Origin: Campylobacter sputorum subsp. sputorum
GTDB lineage: Bacteria > Campylobacterota > Campylobacteria > Campylobacterales > Campylobacteraceae
DNA length: 64,000 nucleotides
NCBI RefSeq assembly: GCF_008245005.1
Contig: NZ_CP043427.1
Span: forward strand, 248,001 to 312,000
Reading direction: 5' to 3'
A program made the translations under genes and the position numbers. Below are positions 54,940 to 63,999 of the stretch, piece by piece; position 1 is the first letter of the stretch, and every line of letters begins with the position of its first letter. Under the pieces are notes generated by a model. It was not told the DNA's origin, made no database searches, and was given only the letters and a program-made list of their open reading frames with translations.

Positions 54940-56537
54940 TACTTATAATTGATAATTACGATAGTTTTGTTTATAATATATATCAGTATATAAAACAGAT
55001 GAGTAGCGATGATGTGATGTGTGTTAGAAATGATAAAATAACGCTTGATGAGATAAAAAATCTAAATCCAACTCATATCATTTTAAGCCCTGGACCAAAG
55101 CATCCAAAAGATAGTGGAATTTGTTTAGAAATTTTAAAATCAAATTTAAATATACCTATTTTGGGCGTTTGTCTTGGTCACCAAGCGATAGGTCTTGTTT
55201 TTGGTGGAGAAATTTCTAAGCTTAAAAAACCAATTCATGGAAAAACATCAAAGATAAAAGTTTATCAAAAAGGTGTGATATTTGATGGTCTAAGCGATGA
55301 ATTTAGCGTTATGAGATATCACTCTTTGTATGTTAGTAAGATTCCAAAAGATTTTGAAATTTTAGCAAAAAGTTTGGATGATAATGTAATAATGGCTTTT
55401 AGACACAAAACAAAGCCTATTTTTGGAGTTCAGTTTCATCCAGAGAGTTATTTTAGTGAGTATGGCAAAAAAATCATAGAAAATTTTATAAAATATGACA
55501 AAAATTTAAAAGGAGAAAATATGACAAATTTCGCACCATATATGACAAAACTTCAAAAAGGCTATCCGCTTGATAGCTCTGATTATGAGGTTATTTGTAA
55601 AGCATTGAATGATAAAGATTATGACATTGTCCAGCTTGCAGGATTGCTTGTACTTATAAGCGAAAAAAGCCTTTATGCAGATAGTCTTGCAGCGTTAGTA
55701 AAAAATATATTAAAATACTCACTTACTTATAGTGATGATGGGGAATTTTTTGATATCGTTGGAACTGGTGGTGATAGACTAAAAACTATAAATATCTCTA
55801 CAACTACGGCTTTTATACTTGCAGCTCTTGGGGTAAAAGTTTCAAAACACGGAAATAGAGCAGTTACAAGTAAAAGCGGAAGTAGCGATGCCCTTAGTGC
55901 TCTTAATATACCAATGAGTGGAAGTATAGAAGAAAATAGAAAACTTTTAGAGCAAAAAGGTTTGGCATTTTTTCACGCACCGCTTTTTCATAAAATCACA
56001 GCTGAGGTTAAAGAAGTAAGAGATAGGCTTAAAATCGGAACCGTTTTTAATATGCTAGGACCTCTTTTAAATCCAAATTTATCACTTCGTTATCAAATAG
56101 CAGGAAATTATCTTGAAGAGGTTAATGAACTTATGGCAAAAACTCTTATGAATTTAGGCAGAAAACACGCTCTTGTAGTTCATGGAATGGATGGAATGGA
56201 TGAGATTACAATTTGCGATGAAACTTTAATCCACGAAGTAAAAGATGATAAAATCATAGAGTATAAGATCACACCGGAACAATTCGGTTTTAATAGAGCG
56301 TTTCATAAAGATGTTGAGGGCGGAACTGGCGAAGAAAATGGTAAAATTTTAGAAGCAACCTTAAAAGGCGAGATAAGTGGCGCTAAATTTGATATAGTTG
56401 TCTTAAATGCTATGTTTGGGATGTATTGTGCTGGTAAGGTTAAAACGCCAATGGATGCAAAAGAAATTATCTTAAAAGCTATAAAAGATGGCAAAGTTTG
56501 GGAGTTTTATCAAAACTATAAAAATGCAAAAAATTAA
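54936..56537 (+). CDS. trpGD: Fused anthranilate synthase glutaminase / anthranilate phosphoribosyltransferase
   Basis: 533 residues from the ATG at 54936 (MILIIDNYDSFVYN), which overlaps the trpE stop. TrpG domain 1-190: GVCLGHQAIG with the nucleophile Cys, and FHPESY with the His. TrpD domain from about 196 (MTNFAPYMTKL): VGTGGDRLKTINIST, KHGNRAVTSKSGSSD and VFNMLGPLLNP. The linker DNA keeps a strong SD (AAAAGGAG) before an ATG at 55521, so TrpD might also be made alone. Confidence 0.96.
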   Translation: MILIIDNYDSFVYNIYQYIKQMSSDDVMCVRNDKITLDEIKNLNPTHIILSPGPKHPKDSGICLEILKSNLNIPILGVCLGHQAIGLVFGGEISKLKKPIHGKTSKIKVYQKGVIFDGLSDEFSVMRYHSLYVSKIPKDFEILAKSLDDNVIMAFRHKTKPIFGVQFHPESYFSEYGKKIIENFIKYDKNLKGENMTNFAPYMTKLQKGYPLDSSDYEVICKALNDKDYDIVQLAGLLVLISEKSLYADSLAALVKNILKYSLTYSDDGEFFDIVGTGGDRLKTINISTTTAFILAALGVKVSKHGNRAVTSKSGSSDALSALNIPMSGSIEENRKLLEQKGLAFFHAPLFHKITAEVKEVRDRLKIGTVFNMLGPLLNPNLSLRYQIAGNYLEEVNELMAKTLMNLGRKHALVVHGMDGMDEITICDETLIHEVKDDKIIEYKITPEQFGFNRAFHKDVEGGTGEENGKILEATLKGEISGAKFDIVVLNAMFGMYCAGKVKTPMDAKEIILKAIKDGKVWEFYQNYKNAKN

Positions 56538-57129
56538 AATTTGTGGTATAAAAAGCGTTGATGAAGCCAGAGTTGTTTTAAGCTTTGATATATCTTATAT
56601 CGGCGTTATATTTGCTAAAAGTAAGAGAAAAGTTGGCTTAGATCTTGCTATGGAAATTTCAAATTTAGTCCATAAAAACAAAATAAAAATAGTTGGTGTT
56701 TTTGCTGATATTAGCGAAGATGAAATTTTAGAAATTTCTAAAAAAGCAAATTTAGATGTAGTTCAAATTTATGGCGAAATTTCGCCAAATTTATATAAAA
56801 ACTTACACTTAGAAAATATAGAAATTTGGAAAGTTTTTAGCGTTAGTAATGAACTTCCAAATTTAGAAAATGATTTTTATGATATGCCTCTTTTTGATTG
56901 CAAAGGTAAAAATATTGGTGGAAATGGAATTAGTTTTGATTGGAGTATTTTAAAAAATTTAAAAACCAAATTTGGCTTAGCAGGTGGCATAGGTGCTTAT
57001 AATATCTCACTTGCAAGCTCATATAAGCCAGAAGTTATAGATATAAATAGTATGGTTGAAGATGAAAATGGCATAAAATCGGCTAAAAAAATATCTTTAA
57101 CATTAAGCAATCTAATGGAAATAAAATAA
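56524..57129 (+). CDS. trpF: Phosphoribosylanthranilate isomerase
   Basis: 201 residues from ATG 56524 (MQKIKICGIKS), overlapping the trpGD end by 14 bp. KICGIKS, VGVFAD and AGGIGAYN are typical of this TIM-barrel enzyme. Followed by a strong hairpin. Confidence 0.94.
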   Translation: MQKIKICGIKSVDEARVVLSFDISYIGVIFAKSKRKVGLDLAMEISNLVHKNKIKIVGVFADISEDEILEISKKANLDVVQIYGEISPNLYKNLHLENIEIWKVFSVSNELPNLENDFYDMPLFDCKGKNIGGNGISFDWSILKNLKTKFGLAGGIGAYNISLASSYKPEVIDINSMVEDENGIKSAKKISLTLSNLMEIK

Positions 57130-57150
57130 TTTTAAAAATATCTAAATACA

Positions 57151-57188
57151 AAATTTTAGCCCATTTTTGGGCTAAAATTTATTTTTTT
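57151..57188 (+). terminator. Terminator after trpF
   Basis: Perfect 13-bp stem (AAATTTTAGCCCA / TGGGCTAAAATTT), TTTT loop, then ATTTTTTT. The right arm contains the stop codon of the opposing lipoprotein gene, so it may act in both directions. Confidence 0.88.
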
Positions 57189-57519
57189 TAGTAACTGGAA
57201 TTTCTTTTCCATTAACTGTTATAAAAGCATCGACATCTGTAAAAAATACTTCTGTATCGCCATCTACTAGTCTTATACCATTTGCAGATGGTTGTCTTTC
57301 AAGTGTGAAAATTTTGCCGGCTGCGTCTGTAAATTTGGCAGTTTCATAATTATCTGTAGTATTTACTGTATATACTCCTCCGTTTTTATCAACAAAAACA
57401 CTTACTTGGACATTATCAGCAATAACTACTGGATCGCCAGTAGGCTCGGATTTGTTTGTTGCACTACAACCAGCAAGTAAAGCAGCAAGACCAGTTGCTA
57501 AAAGTACATTTCTTAACAT
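57172..57519 (-). CDS. MliC-like lipoprotein (possible C-type lysozyme inhibitor)
   Basis: 115 residues with a lipoprotein signal (LAALLAGC, lipidation at C18). The mature part ends in a domain resembling MliC: YETAKFTDAAGKIFTLER...SANGIRLVDGDTEVFFTDVDAFITVNGK, with SANG and the VDA(F) block in the family places. Such proteins inhibit host lysozyme at the cell surface. The usual disulfide Cys pair is absent. It lies between trpF and trpB on the opposite strand. SD AAGGAG. Confidence 0.75.
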   Translation of the reverse strand: MLRNVLLATGLAALLAGCSATNKSEPTGDPVVIADNVQVSVFVDKNGGVYTVNTTDNYETAKFTDAAGKIFTLERQPSANGIRLVDGDTEVFFTDVDAFITVNGKEIPVTKKNKF

Positions 57520-57554
57520 AACTAAACTCCTTGATTTTTAAATAAGTTGAAATA

Positions 57555-57560
57555 ATTATA
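57555..57560 (-). promoter_or_regulatory. -10 box of the MliC-like gene
   Basis: Minus-strand TATAAT (ATATATAATTAT); +1 near 57548. Confidence 0.5.
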
Positions 57561-57636
57561 TATATTTTTTGTAAATAATATTAAACTAAAAATAAATTAA
57601 TAAGTTTAAAAAAGCCAAATTTAACGCAAATTTGAT

Positions 57637-57642
57637 TATAAT
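57637..57642 (+). promoter_or_regulatory. -10 box of trpBA
   Basis: TATAAT in TTGATTATAATAAA, +1 near 57649, 23 nt before the trpB ATG. With the terminator after trpF it makes trpBA a separate unit. Confidence 0.6.
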
Positions 57643-57671
57643 AAACTAATTTTACACACACAAGGCTTAGC

Positions 57672-58853
57672 ATGGATAAAAAATCGTATTTTGGTGATTT
57701 TGGCGGGCAGTTTATACCAGAAACTGCTATGTTTGCACTTGAAGAGTTAGAAGAGGCTTATGAGAGCATTGCAAAAAGTAAAGAGTTCAAAGAAGAGTTG
57801 GATTATCTCTTAAAAGAATATGTTGGTCGCCCAACTCCGCTTTATCATGCAAAAAGATTAAGTGAGCATTATGGTCATGAAATTTATCTTAAAAGAGAAG
57901 ACTTAAATCACACTGGTGCTCATAAAATCAATAACGCTTTGGGTCAAACACTACTTGCTAAAAAAATGGGGAAGAAAAAAGTAATTGCTGAAACTGGTGC
58001 CGGACAACACGGCGTTGCTACAGCTACAGCTGCGGCACTTCTTGGACTAAAATGTGATGTTTATATGGGTGAAGTTGATGCAAAAAGACAGGAATTAAAT
58101 AAATTTAGAATGCACCTTTTGGGGGCTGATGTTGTAGAGATAAAAGATGGCTTAAAAACACTAAAAGAGGCCACAACGGCTGCCATTCAAGCTTGGGTAA
58201 ATGAGATAGAGAATGTTTTTTATGTAATTGGTTCTGTTGTAGGTCCATATCCATATCCTATGATAGTTAAGGATTTTCAAAGAATTATCGGCGATGAAAC
58301 CAAAATTCAACTAAAAGAAAAAAATATACAAGCAGATTATGTAATAGCTTGTGTTGGTGGCGGAAGTAACGCTATGGGTATTTTTACGGCTTTTATAGAT
58401 GATAAAAATGTAAATTTAATAGGCGTTGAAGCAGGAGGACTTGGTGCAAATACTCCTTATCATGCCGCAACTATGACGAATGGAAGAGTTGGGATAATAC
58501 ATGGAATGAAAACTATGGTTTTGCAAGATGAATTTGGAAGAAATTTACCAGTTCATAGCATATCTGCTGGTCTTGATTATCCTGGAATTGGACCAGAGCA
58601 TTCATATCTAAATAGCATAAAAAGAGCAAAATATGAAGCTATTAGCGATGATGAGTGTATAGAGGCTATAAAAATATCATCTAAGCTAGAGGGCATAATA
58701 CCAGCTATAGAAAGTGCCCATGCTTTGGCTTATTTAGAAAAACTTTGTCCTACACTTACTAAAAAATCAACTATCGTTGTAAATGTCTCCGGTAGAGGCG
58801 ATAAAGATGTAAATACTATAATGAATTACAAAAAAGGAACTATTTATGGATAA
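57672..58853 (+). CDS. trpB: Tryptophan synthase beta chain
   Basis: 393 residues; PLP enzyme joining indole and serine. The Lys-bearing LNHTGAHKINNALGQ, ETGAGQHGVATATAAALLG and GGGSNAMGIF are present. Overlaps trpA by 8 bp. Confidence 0.98.
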   Translation: MDKKSYFGDFGGQFIPETAMFALEELEEAYESIAKSKEFKEELDYLLKEYVGRPTPLYHAKRLSEHYGHEIYLKREDLNHTGAHKINNALGQTLLAKKMGKKKVIAETGAGQHGVATATAAALLGLKCDVYMGEVDAKRQELNKFRMHLLGADVVEIKDGLKTLKEATTAAIQAWVNEIENVFYVIGSVVGPYPYPMIVKDFQRIIGDETKIQLKEKNIQADYVIACVGGGSNAMGIFTAFIDDKNVNLIGVEAGGLGANTPYHAATMTNGRVGIIHGMKTMVLQDEFGRNLPVHSISAGLDYPGIGPEHSYLNSIKRAKYEAISDDECIEAIKISSKLEGIIPAIESAHALAYLEKLCPTLTKKSTIVVNVSGRGDKDVNTIMNYKKGTIYG

Positions 58854-59595
58854 GATATCAAAAGCCTTTGAAAATAAAAAAGCAAATATCGGATATATCG
58901 TTGCTGGTTATCCAAATTTAGAATACACAAAAGAGTTTATAAATTCACTTGATGAAAGTTCTCTTGATATGCTTGAGATAGGCATTCCATACTCTGATCC
59001 ATTAGCAGATGGAAAAGTTATATTTAATGCTAGTTTTAATGCTGTGCAAAATGGAGTTGATACAAAAAAAGTTTTTGATATGTTAAAGCATTGTAAAACC
59101 GATAAATGCTTGGTTTTTTTGGTTTATTATGGACTTATATTTTCTTATGGTGTTGATAAATTTTTAAAAGATACCAAAGAATGTGGTATAAGTGGGCTTA
59201 TAGTGCCTGATTTACCTTGCGAGGAAAATGAAGAGTTGTATGAAAAATGCAAAAATTTAGGAATTTCTTTGATTCCATTGATAAGCGTAACATCGGAACA
59301 TAGGCTAAATAAACTTTTAAAAAGATCAAGCGGCTTTATATACGCAGTTGGTTCAATAGGCGTAACAGGTGGCAAACAAACCCCTATAGAGCGTCTTAAA
59401 AATATGGTTTCAGATATAAAAAAATCTACAAATTTACCAGTTGCGGTTGGTTTTGGAATAAGGAGTAATGAAGATGTAAGACTTACTAAAACATATGCCG
59501 ATGGTGCTATAGTTGGGACAAGTATAGTAAAACTTACAGAAAATTGTAGTGTTAAAGATGCTATGAAAGAAATTTCAAAAATATTTGAGGATTAA
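58846..59595 (+). CDS. trpA: Tryptophan synthase alpha chain
   Basis: 249 residues; LEIGIPYSDPLADG (catalytic Glu; Asp in the second motif), LIVPDLPCEE and VGFGIRSNEDV. Completes the pathway with TrpB. trpC is not in the window. Confidence 0.97.
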   Translation: MDKISKAFENKKANIGYIVAGYPNLEYTKEFINSLDESSLDMLEIGIPYSDPLADGKVIFNASFNAVQNGVDTKKVFDMLKHCKTDKCLVFLVYYGLIFSYGVDKFLKDTKECGISGLIVPDLPCEENEELYEKCKNLGISLIPLISVTSEHRLNKLLKRSSGFIYAVGSIGVTGGKQTPIERLKNMVSDIKKSTNLPVAVGFGIRSNEDVRLTKTYADGAIVGTSIVKLTENCSVKDAMKEISKIFED

Positions 59596-59623
59596 ATTTA
59601 TAAACATTTTACGCTTTTTAAAG

Positions 59624-59629
59624 TATAAT
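59624..59629 (+). promoter_or_regulatory. -10 box of the cheX-like/fliN unit
   Basis: TATAAT in AAAGTATAATTG; +1 near 59636, leader with SD AAAAAGGA. Confidence 0.55.
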
Positions 59630-59660
59630 TGTATAAAACTAGCTTAAAAAGGATAAAAAC

Positions 59661-60080
59661 ATGCTTAGTGCTATTGAGTATTCTGTGAAACATTTTTGTG
59701 TTGATATATTGGGTTATGAACTTCAAAAAGGTAAAACTTTGGGGAAAGATTATTATGGTGCATCAATACCTATTTTTAAAAATGGTGTAGAATATAGTTT
59801 TTATCTATATTTTAAAAAAGAAACATTAAATAGTTTTGGTAAAGCCTTGTTAAACAACGATAAATTGCCAGAAGACGATCTATGTGATATATGTAAAGAA
59901 GTCGCAAATCAGATAATAGGTTATGCTAAAAATTTACTAGTAGATAGAGGCAAGGATGAGTATAAACTAGGCACTCCTGAGTATTTGGGTATGACAAAAA
60001 ACTTTGGCGTAAGATTAAATGAAAAGATTATTTTTAAAATGAACAATAGAACATTTCAAATCGGATATAAAAAAGTATGA
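59661..60080 (+). CDS. CheX-like chemotaxis/flagellar accessory protein
   Basis: 139 residues resembling the CheX/CheC-type fold: an N-terminal amphipathic helix, a central GASIPIFKNGVEYSFYLYFKKETL sheet region and the helix DLCDICKEVANQIIGYAKNLL, in place of the CheC/X E-x3-N active-site helix (E and N both present). It overlaps fliN by 4 nt, which supports a switch-complex or CheY-P phosphatase role. Confidence 0.72.
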   Translation: MLSAIEYSVKHFCVDILGYELQKGKTLGKDYYGASIPIFKNGVEYSFYLYFKKETLNSFGKALLNNDKLPEDDLCDICKEVANQIIGYAKNLLVDRGKDEYKLGTPEYLGMTKNFGVRLNEKIIFKMNNRTFQIGYKKV

Positions 60081-60400
60081 GTGAAGATAGCACTTTGAAT
60101 GTTGCAAGTGAAGCTATAAGTGAGGGGCTTTTTTCTGATTATAGTGAGCTTTTAGATATTAGTGTGTATTTTACAGCAGAGCTTGGCACTACAACACTTA
60201 GTGTAAAAGAGTTTATGAAGCTTGAAAATGGCTCTGTGATTGATCTTGAAAAGCCAGCTGGCGAGAGTGTGGAGTTATATATAAATAACAGAATCGTTGG
60301 CAAAGGCGAAGTTATGGTTTATGAGAAAAACTTAGCAATTAGAATTAATGAAATTTTGGACTCAAAATCTGTAGTTCAGTATTTTAAAAAAGAGTTATAA
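60077..60400 (+). CDS. fliN: Flagellar motor switch protein FliN
   Basis: 107 residues: the SPOA/FliN core LLDISVYFTAELGTTTLSVKEFMKLENGSVIDLEKPAGE and VGKGEVMVYEKNLAIRINEIL. Overlaps its neighbours (ATGA and TAATG). Part of the C-ring. Confidence 0.95.
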   Translation: MSEDSTLNVASEAISEGLFSDYSELLDISVYFTAELGTTTLSVKEFMKLENGSVIDLEKPAGESVELYINNRIVGKGEVMVYEKNLAIRINEILDSKSVVQYFKKEL

Positions 60401-61239
60401 TGAGATATTTATTAATTATATTTTTATCTTTGCCGCTATTTGGCGTAAATCTTCTTACTTATAATATTTATGAGCGAGATCAAAGAGTTGATTTGATGCT
60501 TAGCTTTGATGCCCCGTATGAGGGAAAAATAGTTCAAAAATTAGAAAACGGTATAAACATACTTACATTAAATGGGGTAAGTTTTTCGCAAAATATAGAT
60601 AGAACACTTGATTCTATGATTTTACAAACTATGTCTATAGAAGGCTCTCAAAACTCTACTAACTTGGTTTTATGGGCAGATAAACCAATAAGCATTGAAG
60701 CTGCTATGACTAAAGATAGATATGGTCTAAGAGTTAGGGTTTTAAGCGGAAATACTACTACAAATACAGCTACCGCAACTCAAAACAATATAAATAATGC
60801 AATACAATTTGCAAATGAAGATTCAATGCTTGATACAAAATATATAATAGTAATGGTATTTTTAGTTATTTTGATAATAATACTATTTTTTATAAAAAGA
60901 TATATCACATCTAACAAAAACATATCTTATGGTGTTAGAGATATAAAAAATCCATTGCAAAAATTTATAAAAAATGATAATAAAAATAGTATAGATATCA
61001 TTTTTCAGCGTCCATTAGATAAACAAAATCAAATTATGTTATTAAAACATGAAAATAGAAAATATCTTATTTTGGTTGGAAGCTCGAATGTGGTTTTAGA
61101 TAAATTTGGAGCTGATAATATACAAACAAGCGATGATTTTGAAGTATTTTTTGAGGAAAACAGACAAAGACTGGGTAAATTTTTAGAAGAGAGACAAAAC
61201 TCACTTAGTGATTATAAACAAAAAGCGAGTCTTAATTAA
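60400..61239 (+). CDS. Exported single-pass membrane protein of unknown function
   Basis: 279 residues: signal peptide (to about 17), a periplasmic beta-rich domain resembling AMIN-type segments (VDLMLSFDAPYEGKIVQKLENGINILTL), a TM helix (about 148-166), and a cytoplasmic part (IDIIFQRPLDKQNQIMLLKHENRKYLILVGSSNVVL) that looks like FliO. Adjacent to fliN, so a FliO-like export component is a reasonable guess. Its stop overlaps the convergent ppx stop. Confidence 0.65.
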   Translation: MRYLLIIFLSLPLFGVNLLTYNIYERDQRVDLMLSFDAPYEGKIVQKLENGINILTLNGVSFSQNIDRTLDSMILQTMSIEGSQNSTNLVLWADKPISIEAAMTKDRYGLRVRVLSGNTTTNTATATQNNINNAIQFANEDSMLDTKYIIVMVFLVILIIILFFIKRYITSNKNISYGVRDIKNPLQKFIKNDNKNSIDIIFQRPLDKQNQIMLLKHENRKYLILVGSSNVVLDKFGADNIQTSDDFEVFFEENRQRLGKFLEERQNSLSDYKQKASLN

Positions 61240-62687
61240 TCAAAAGATATAGCAAAAGTTGCAGGTTTTGGTAGTTTTTTAATCTGTTCTTTTTGGATAT
61301 TTATGTTGTCTAAATTTTCTATATGCAAAGTTTGATTTGATAGCGTAAAAACTAGTTGTTTTTTTACAAACGGCGCAAGTATTTTTGCAAAAGCTAGTAT
61401 AAAGCTAAGCCATAATATAGTTTTACTATCTGGCAATAAATCACTAAACAATAATAATTCATTTTTATCAATCTCTTTTTTTCCGTGATTTTTTATTATA
61501 AGTGATATAAGGCTTTTTTGTGCATGAGTATAGCCATAATTTAAAGAATTTAATACAAAATAACTACTATGCAAATGCTGTGAATAAAATCCCAAATACT
61601 CCCCGATATTATGAATTTTTGCTGCTGTTATAAGTTCAAAAAGATATTTATCATCTATCTTGTGAATGGGTTTTAAAGCTATGAATATTTCCTTGCAATA
61701 TTTACAAATAGTTGAATTATTAGTATGTAAAAATCTATCTTGCAAGGATTTTAAGCTTGGATTAAAATTTGCAGGAAATTTACTAAATTTTCCTAAAATA
61801 CTATTTAAAAATATACCTTCTCTTACGCCAACTCCGCTTGTGCAGATATTTTTAACTTCAAGGTAATTAGCTATTTTTAAAAATATCATAACCCCCTCCC
61901 TGATCGTATCAAGTCTTTCTTGTTTGATGGCATAGTTTTTTAACTCTGTGACATGAGAGTTGCAAATATCTGATATATAATCTTTGTATTCATCAAAATC
62001 ATATAAAAAATTATGCACTATTTTTAAAGGATAATTCTTTTTTTGCATTATAGAATTTGAAACTGCTCTAAGGCTGCCCCCAATTGCTATTAAATTTTGA
62101 TTTTTAAAATTTGGCGGTATTTGTGATAATAATGTATCTATAAATTTTTTTGCACCATCTAAATCTTTTTTATCAAAAAATAGCTCTTTTAATCTAACTG
62201 TGCCTAAATTTAGCGATATTGTATCAACTACTTTTGAATTTTGTATGAGTGCAAGCTCTGTTGAACCACCTCCTATATCTATAGTTGTTGCTTCTGTAAT
62301 ATCATGAAGTAGATTGCTAGATGCAATTCCTCCAAGCCTTGCCTCCGTTTTGCCGTCTATGCATTTTAAATTTAAACCAAATTTTCTTTTTACAATTGAT
62401 ATAAATTCATTAGCATTTGGTGCGTCTCTTAAAGCAGATGTTCCTACACAATAAAATTTATTGCATCCATACTCTTTGGCTATTTTTTTAAAGTAATCAA
62501 AACCATTTAAAACTTTTTGCATTGCATTTGGCTGTATATAACCGCCATTTTCGTATGCATTTTCGCCAAGTCTTGCTCTTACTTTACTTTCATTTAATAT
62601 ATAAAAGCCATATCTACTAGTCCTAGCAAATATGGCCATTCTCATAGAATTAGAACCAAGGTCAATAACGGCGGTTTTTTTTGCCAT
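61236..62687 (-). CDS. ppx: Ppx/GppA family phosphatase
   Basis: 483 residues: N-terminal ASKHA fold with AVIDLGSNSMRMAI, GTSALRDAPN and IDIGGGSTELALI, then a C-terminal HD-like helical domain. Hydrolyses polyphosphate and/or pppGpp. Its ATG overlaps the ferredoxin stop (TAATG). Confidence 0.93.
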   Translation of the reverse strand: MAKKTAVIDLGSNSMRMAIFARTSRYGFYILNESKVRARLGENAYENGGYIQPNAMQKVLNGFDYFKKIAKEYGCNKFYCVGTSALRDAPNANEFISIVKRKFGLNLKCIDGKTEARLGGIASSNLLHDITEATTIDIGGGSTELALIQNSKVVDTISLNLGTVRLKELFFDKKDLDGAKKFIDTLLSQIPPNFKNQNLIAIGGSLRAVSNSIMQKKNYPLKIVHNFLYDFDEYKDYISDICNSHVTELKNYAIKQERLDTIREGVMIFLKIANYLEVKNICTSGVGVREGIFLNSILGKFSKFPANFNPSLKSLQDRFLHTNNSTICKYCKEIFIALKPIHKIDDKYLFELITAAKIHNIGEYLGFYSQHLHSSYFVLNSLNYGYTHAQKSLISLIIKNHGKKEIDKNELLLFSDLLPDSKTILWLSFILAFAKILAPFVKKQLVFTLSNQTLHIENLDNINIQKEQIKKLPKPATFAISFD

Positions 62688-62935
62688 TACACTTCACTTG
62701 ATTGTTCGTGTTTTAGTCTAAGTTCCTCTGCTGTTTCTATATTGTCAGGATCAAGTATAATGCAATCTGTTGGGCATACAACTATGCAAGCAGGTTCTGC
62801 ATAATCCCCAATACATTCACTACACCTATCAGGATCTATGATATAAATAGGACTATCTTCAAAAATAGCGTCATCAGGACACTCTTCCCTACATGCATCG
62901 CAACTTATACAATCATTTGTTATCATTAATGCCAT
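62687..62935 (-). CDS. fdxB: 2[4Fe-4S] ferredoxin
   Basis: 82 residues with two cluster motifs: CISCDACREECPDDAIF and CSECIGDYAEPACIVVCPTDCI. The longer loop in the second motif and the acidic tail are of the Allochromatium-type ferredoxins. Coupled to ppx. Confidence 0.95.
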   Translation of the reverse strand: MALMITNDCISCDACREECPDDAIFEDSPIYIIDPDRCSECIGDYAEPACIVVCPTDCIILDPDNIETAEELRLKHEQSSEV

Positions 62936-63000
62936 TTTTTACCTTTAATAAATTTTTTAGTGAGTTTATACAATAATTCTTTTTAAAAGAAGCTAAAATT

Positions 63001-63999
63001 CTATTTATTGCGAGATTTTTGTTTAAATTTTATTGATAATGGTAATAATAGATAAGAAATTGCTCCATCTTTTGTTTCTTTATTTTTTATTCCTATACTA
63101 GCTCCTATTGCTTGAGCTGCATTTAGTGCCAAAAAAAGTCCGAGCCCGGCTCCGGTTTTATTTCCACTTCTAACAAATGGTGCAAATAAATCTTTGTTTT
63201 CATCTATGCCACAACCCTCATCTATAACTTCAACTGTAAATTTGTTATCTTTTGTTATATATGATTTAATCATAATTGTGGATTGTGGCGGTGAAAATTT
63301 AATAGCATTTTGAACAAAATTTTGAATTATATGTAAAAATAGAGTTTGTTGTATCATAATCTCAAGTTTATCTGGTTTTAGATCCGTGGATATTTTTATA
63401 TTTTCTAAATGTGATAAAATTCTAAAACTATTTGTTAGTTCATTTATATAAGATATTATGTCTATTTTTTTAGGTTCTTCGAATTGAGCACCTTCTTGTC
63501 TGCCGATTTCTAGGACAGAATTTATCATAGAATTCATTTTATTTATGGCTTCATTATTGTTTTTTAGGGCTTCTATATATTTTTCGCTATCTCTTTGTTT
63601 TATTAAAGTTACTTCATTTTTAGTTTTCATAACAGCAAGTGGAGTCTTTAATTCATGTGCAACGCCGATAAAAAGTTCTTTTTGGTATTGCAAAAAAGTT
63701 TGAATCCTAGATATCAAATGATTTATGCCACCAATTAACGGAATAAATTCTTGCGGAACATCTTTTGGATCAAATTCTTTCAAATAGCCTTCATTTAAGC
63801 TACTTAATTTATATGATAAGGTTTTAATAGGGAAAAGTAGCATTCTTGAAAGAAATAGTGCATAAAAAAGAACTAACAATATAGATGTCGCATTTACAAC
63901 TATAATGTCAAATAAAACTTGTTTTATTATTTGGTTATATTGCGTTGTTTCTTTTCTTATAAGTATGGTAAAATTTCTTTGTTTGTCTGGAAATACCAA
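63001..63999 (-). CDS. Sensor histidine kinase, N-terminus cut by window edge
   Basis: 332 visible residues, continuing past 64000, so the shown first Met is not necessarily the start. One TM helix (about 29-52), a HAMP-like stretch, H-box FIGVAHELKTPLAVMKTK, N-box NFVQNAIKFSPP, G1 EVIDEGCGID and G2 GAGLGLFLALNAA. It lies upstream of the ferredoxin, where C. jejuni has the response regulator cosR; the regulator may follow just beyond the edge. Confidence 0.9.
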   Translation of the reverse strand: MVFPDKQRNFTILIRKETTQYNQIIKQVLFDIIVVNATSILLVLFYALFLSRMLLFPIKTLSYKLSSLNEGYLKEFDPKDVPQEFIPLIGGINHLISRIQTFLQYQKELFIGVAHELKTPLAVMKTKNEVTLIKQRDSEKYIEALKNNNEAINKMNSMINSVLEIGRQEGAQFEEPKKIDIISYINELTNSFRILSHLENIKISTDLKPDKLEIMIQQTLFLHIIQNFVQNAIKFSPPQSTIMIKSYITKDNKFTVEVIDEGCGIDENKDLFAPFVRSGNKTGAGLGLFLALNAAQAIGASIGIKNKETKDGAISYLLLPLSIKFKQKSRNK

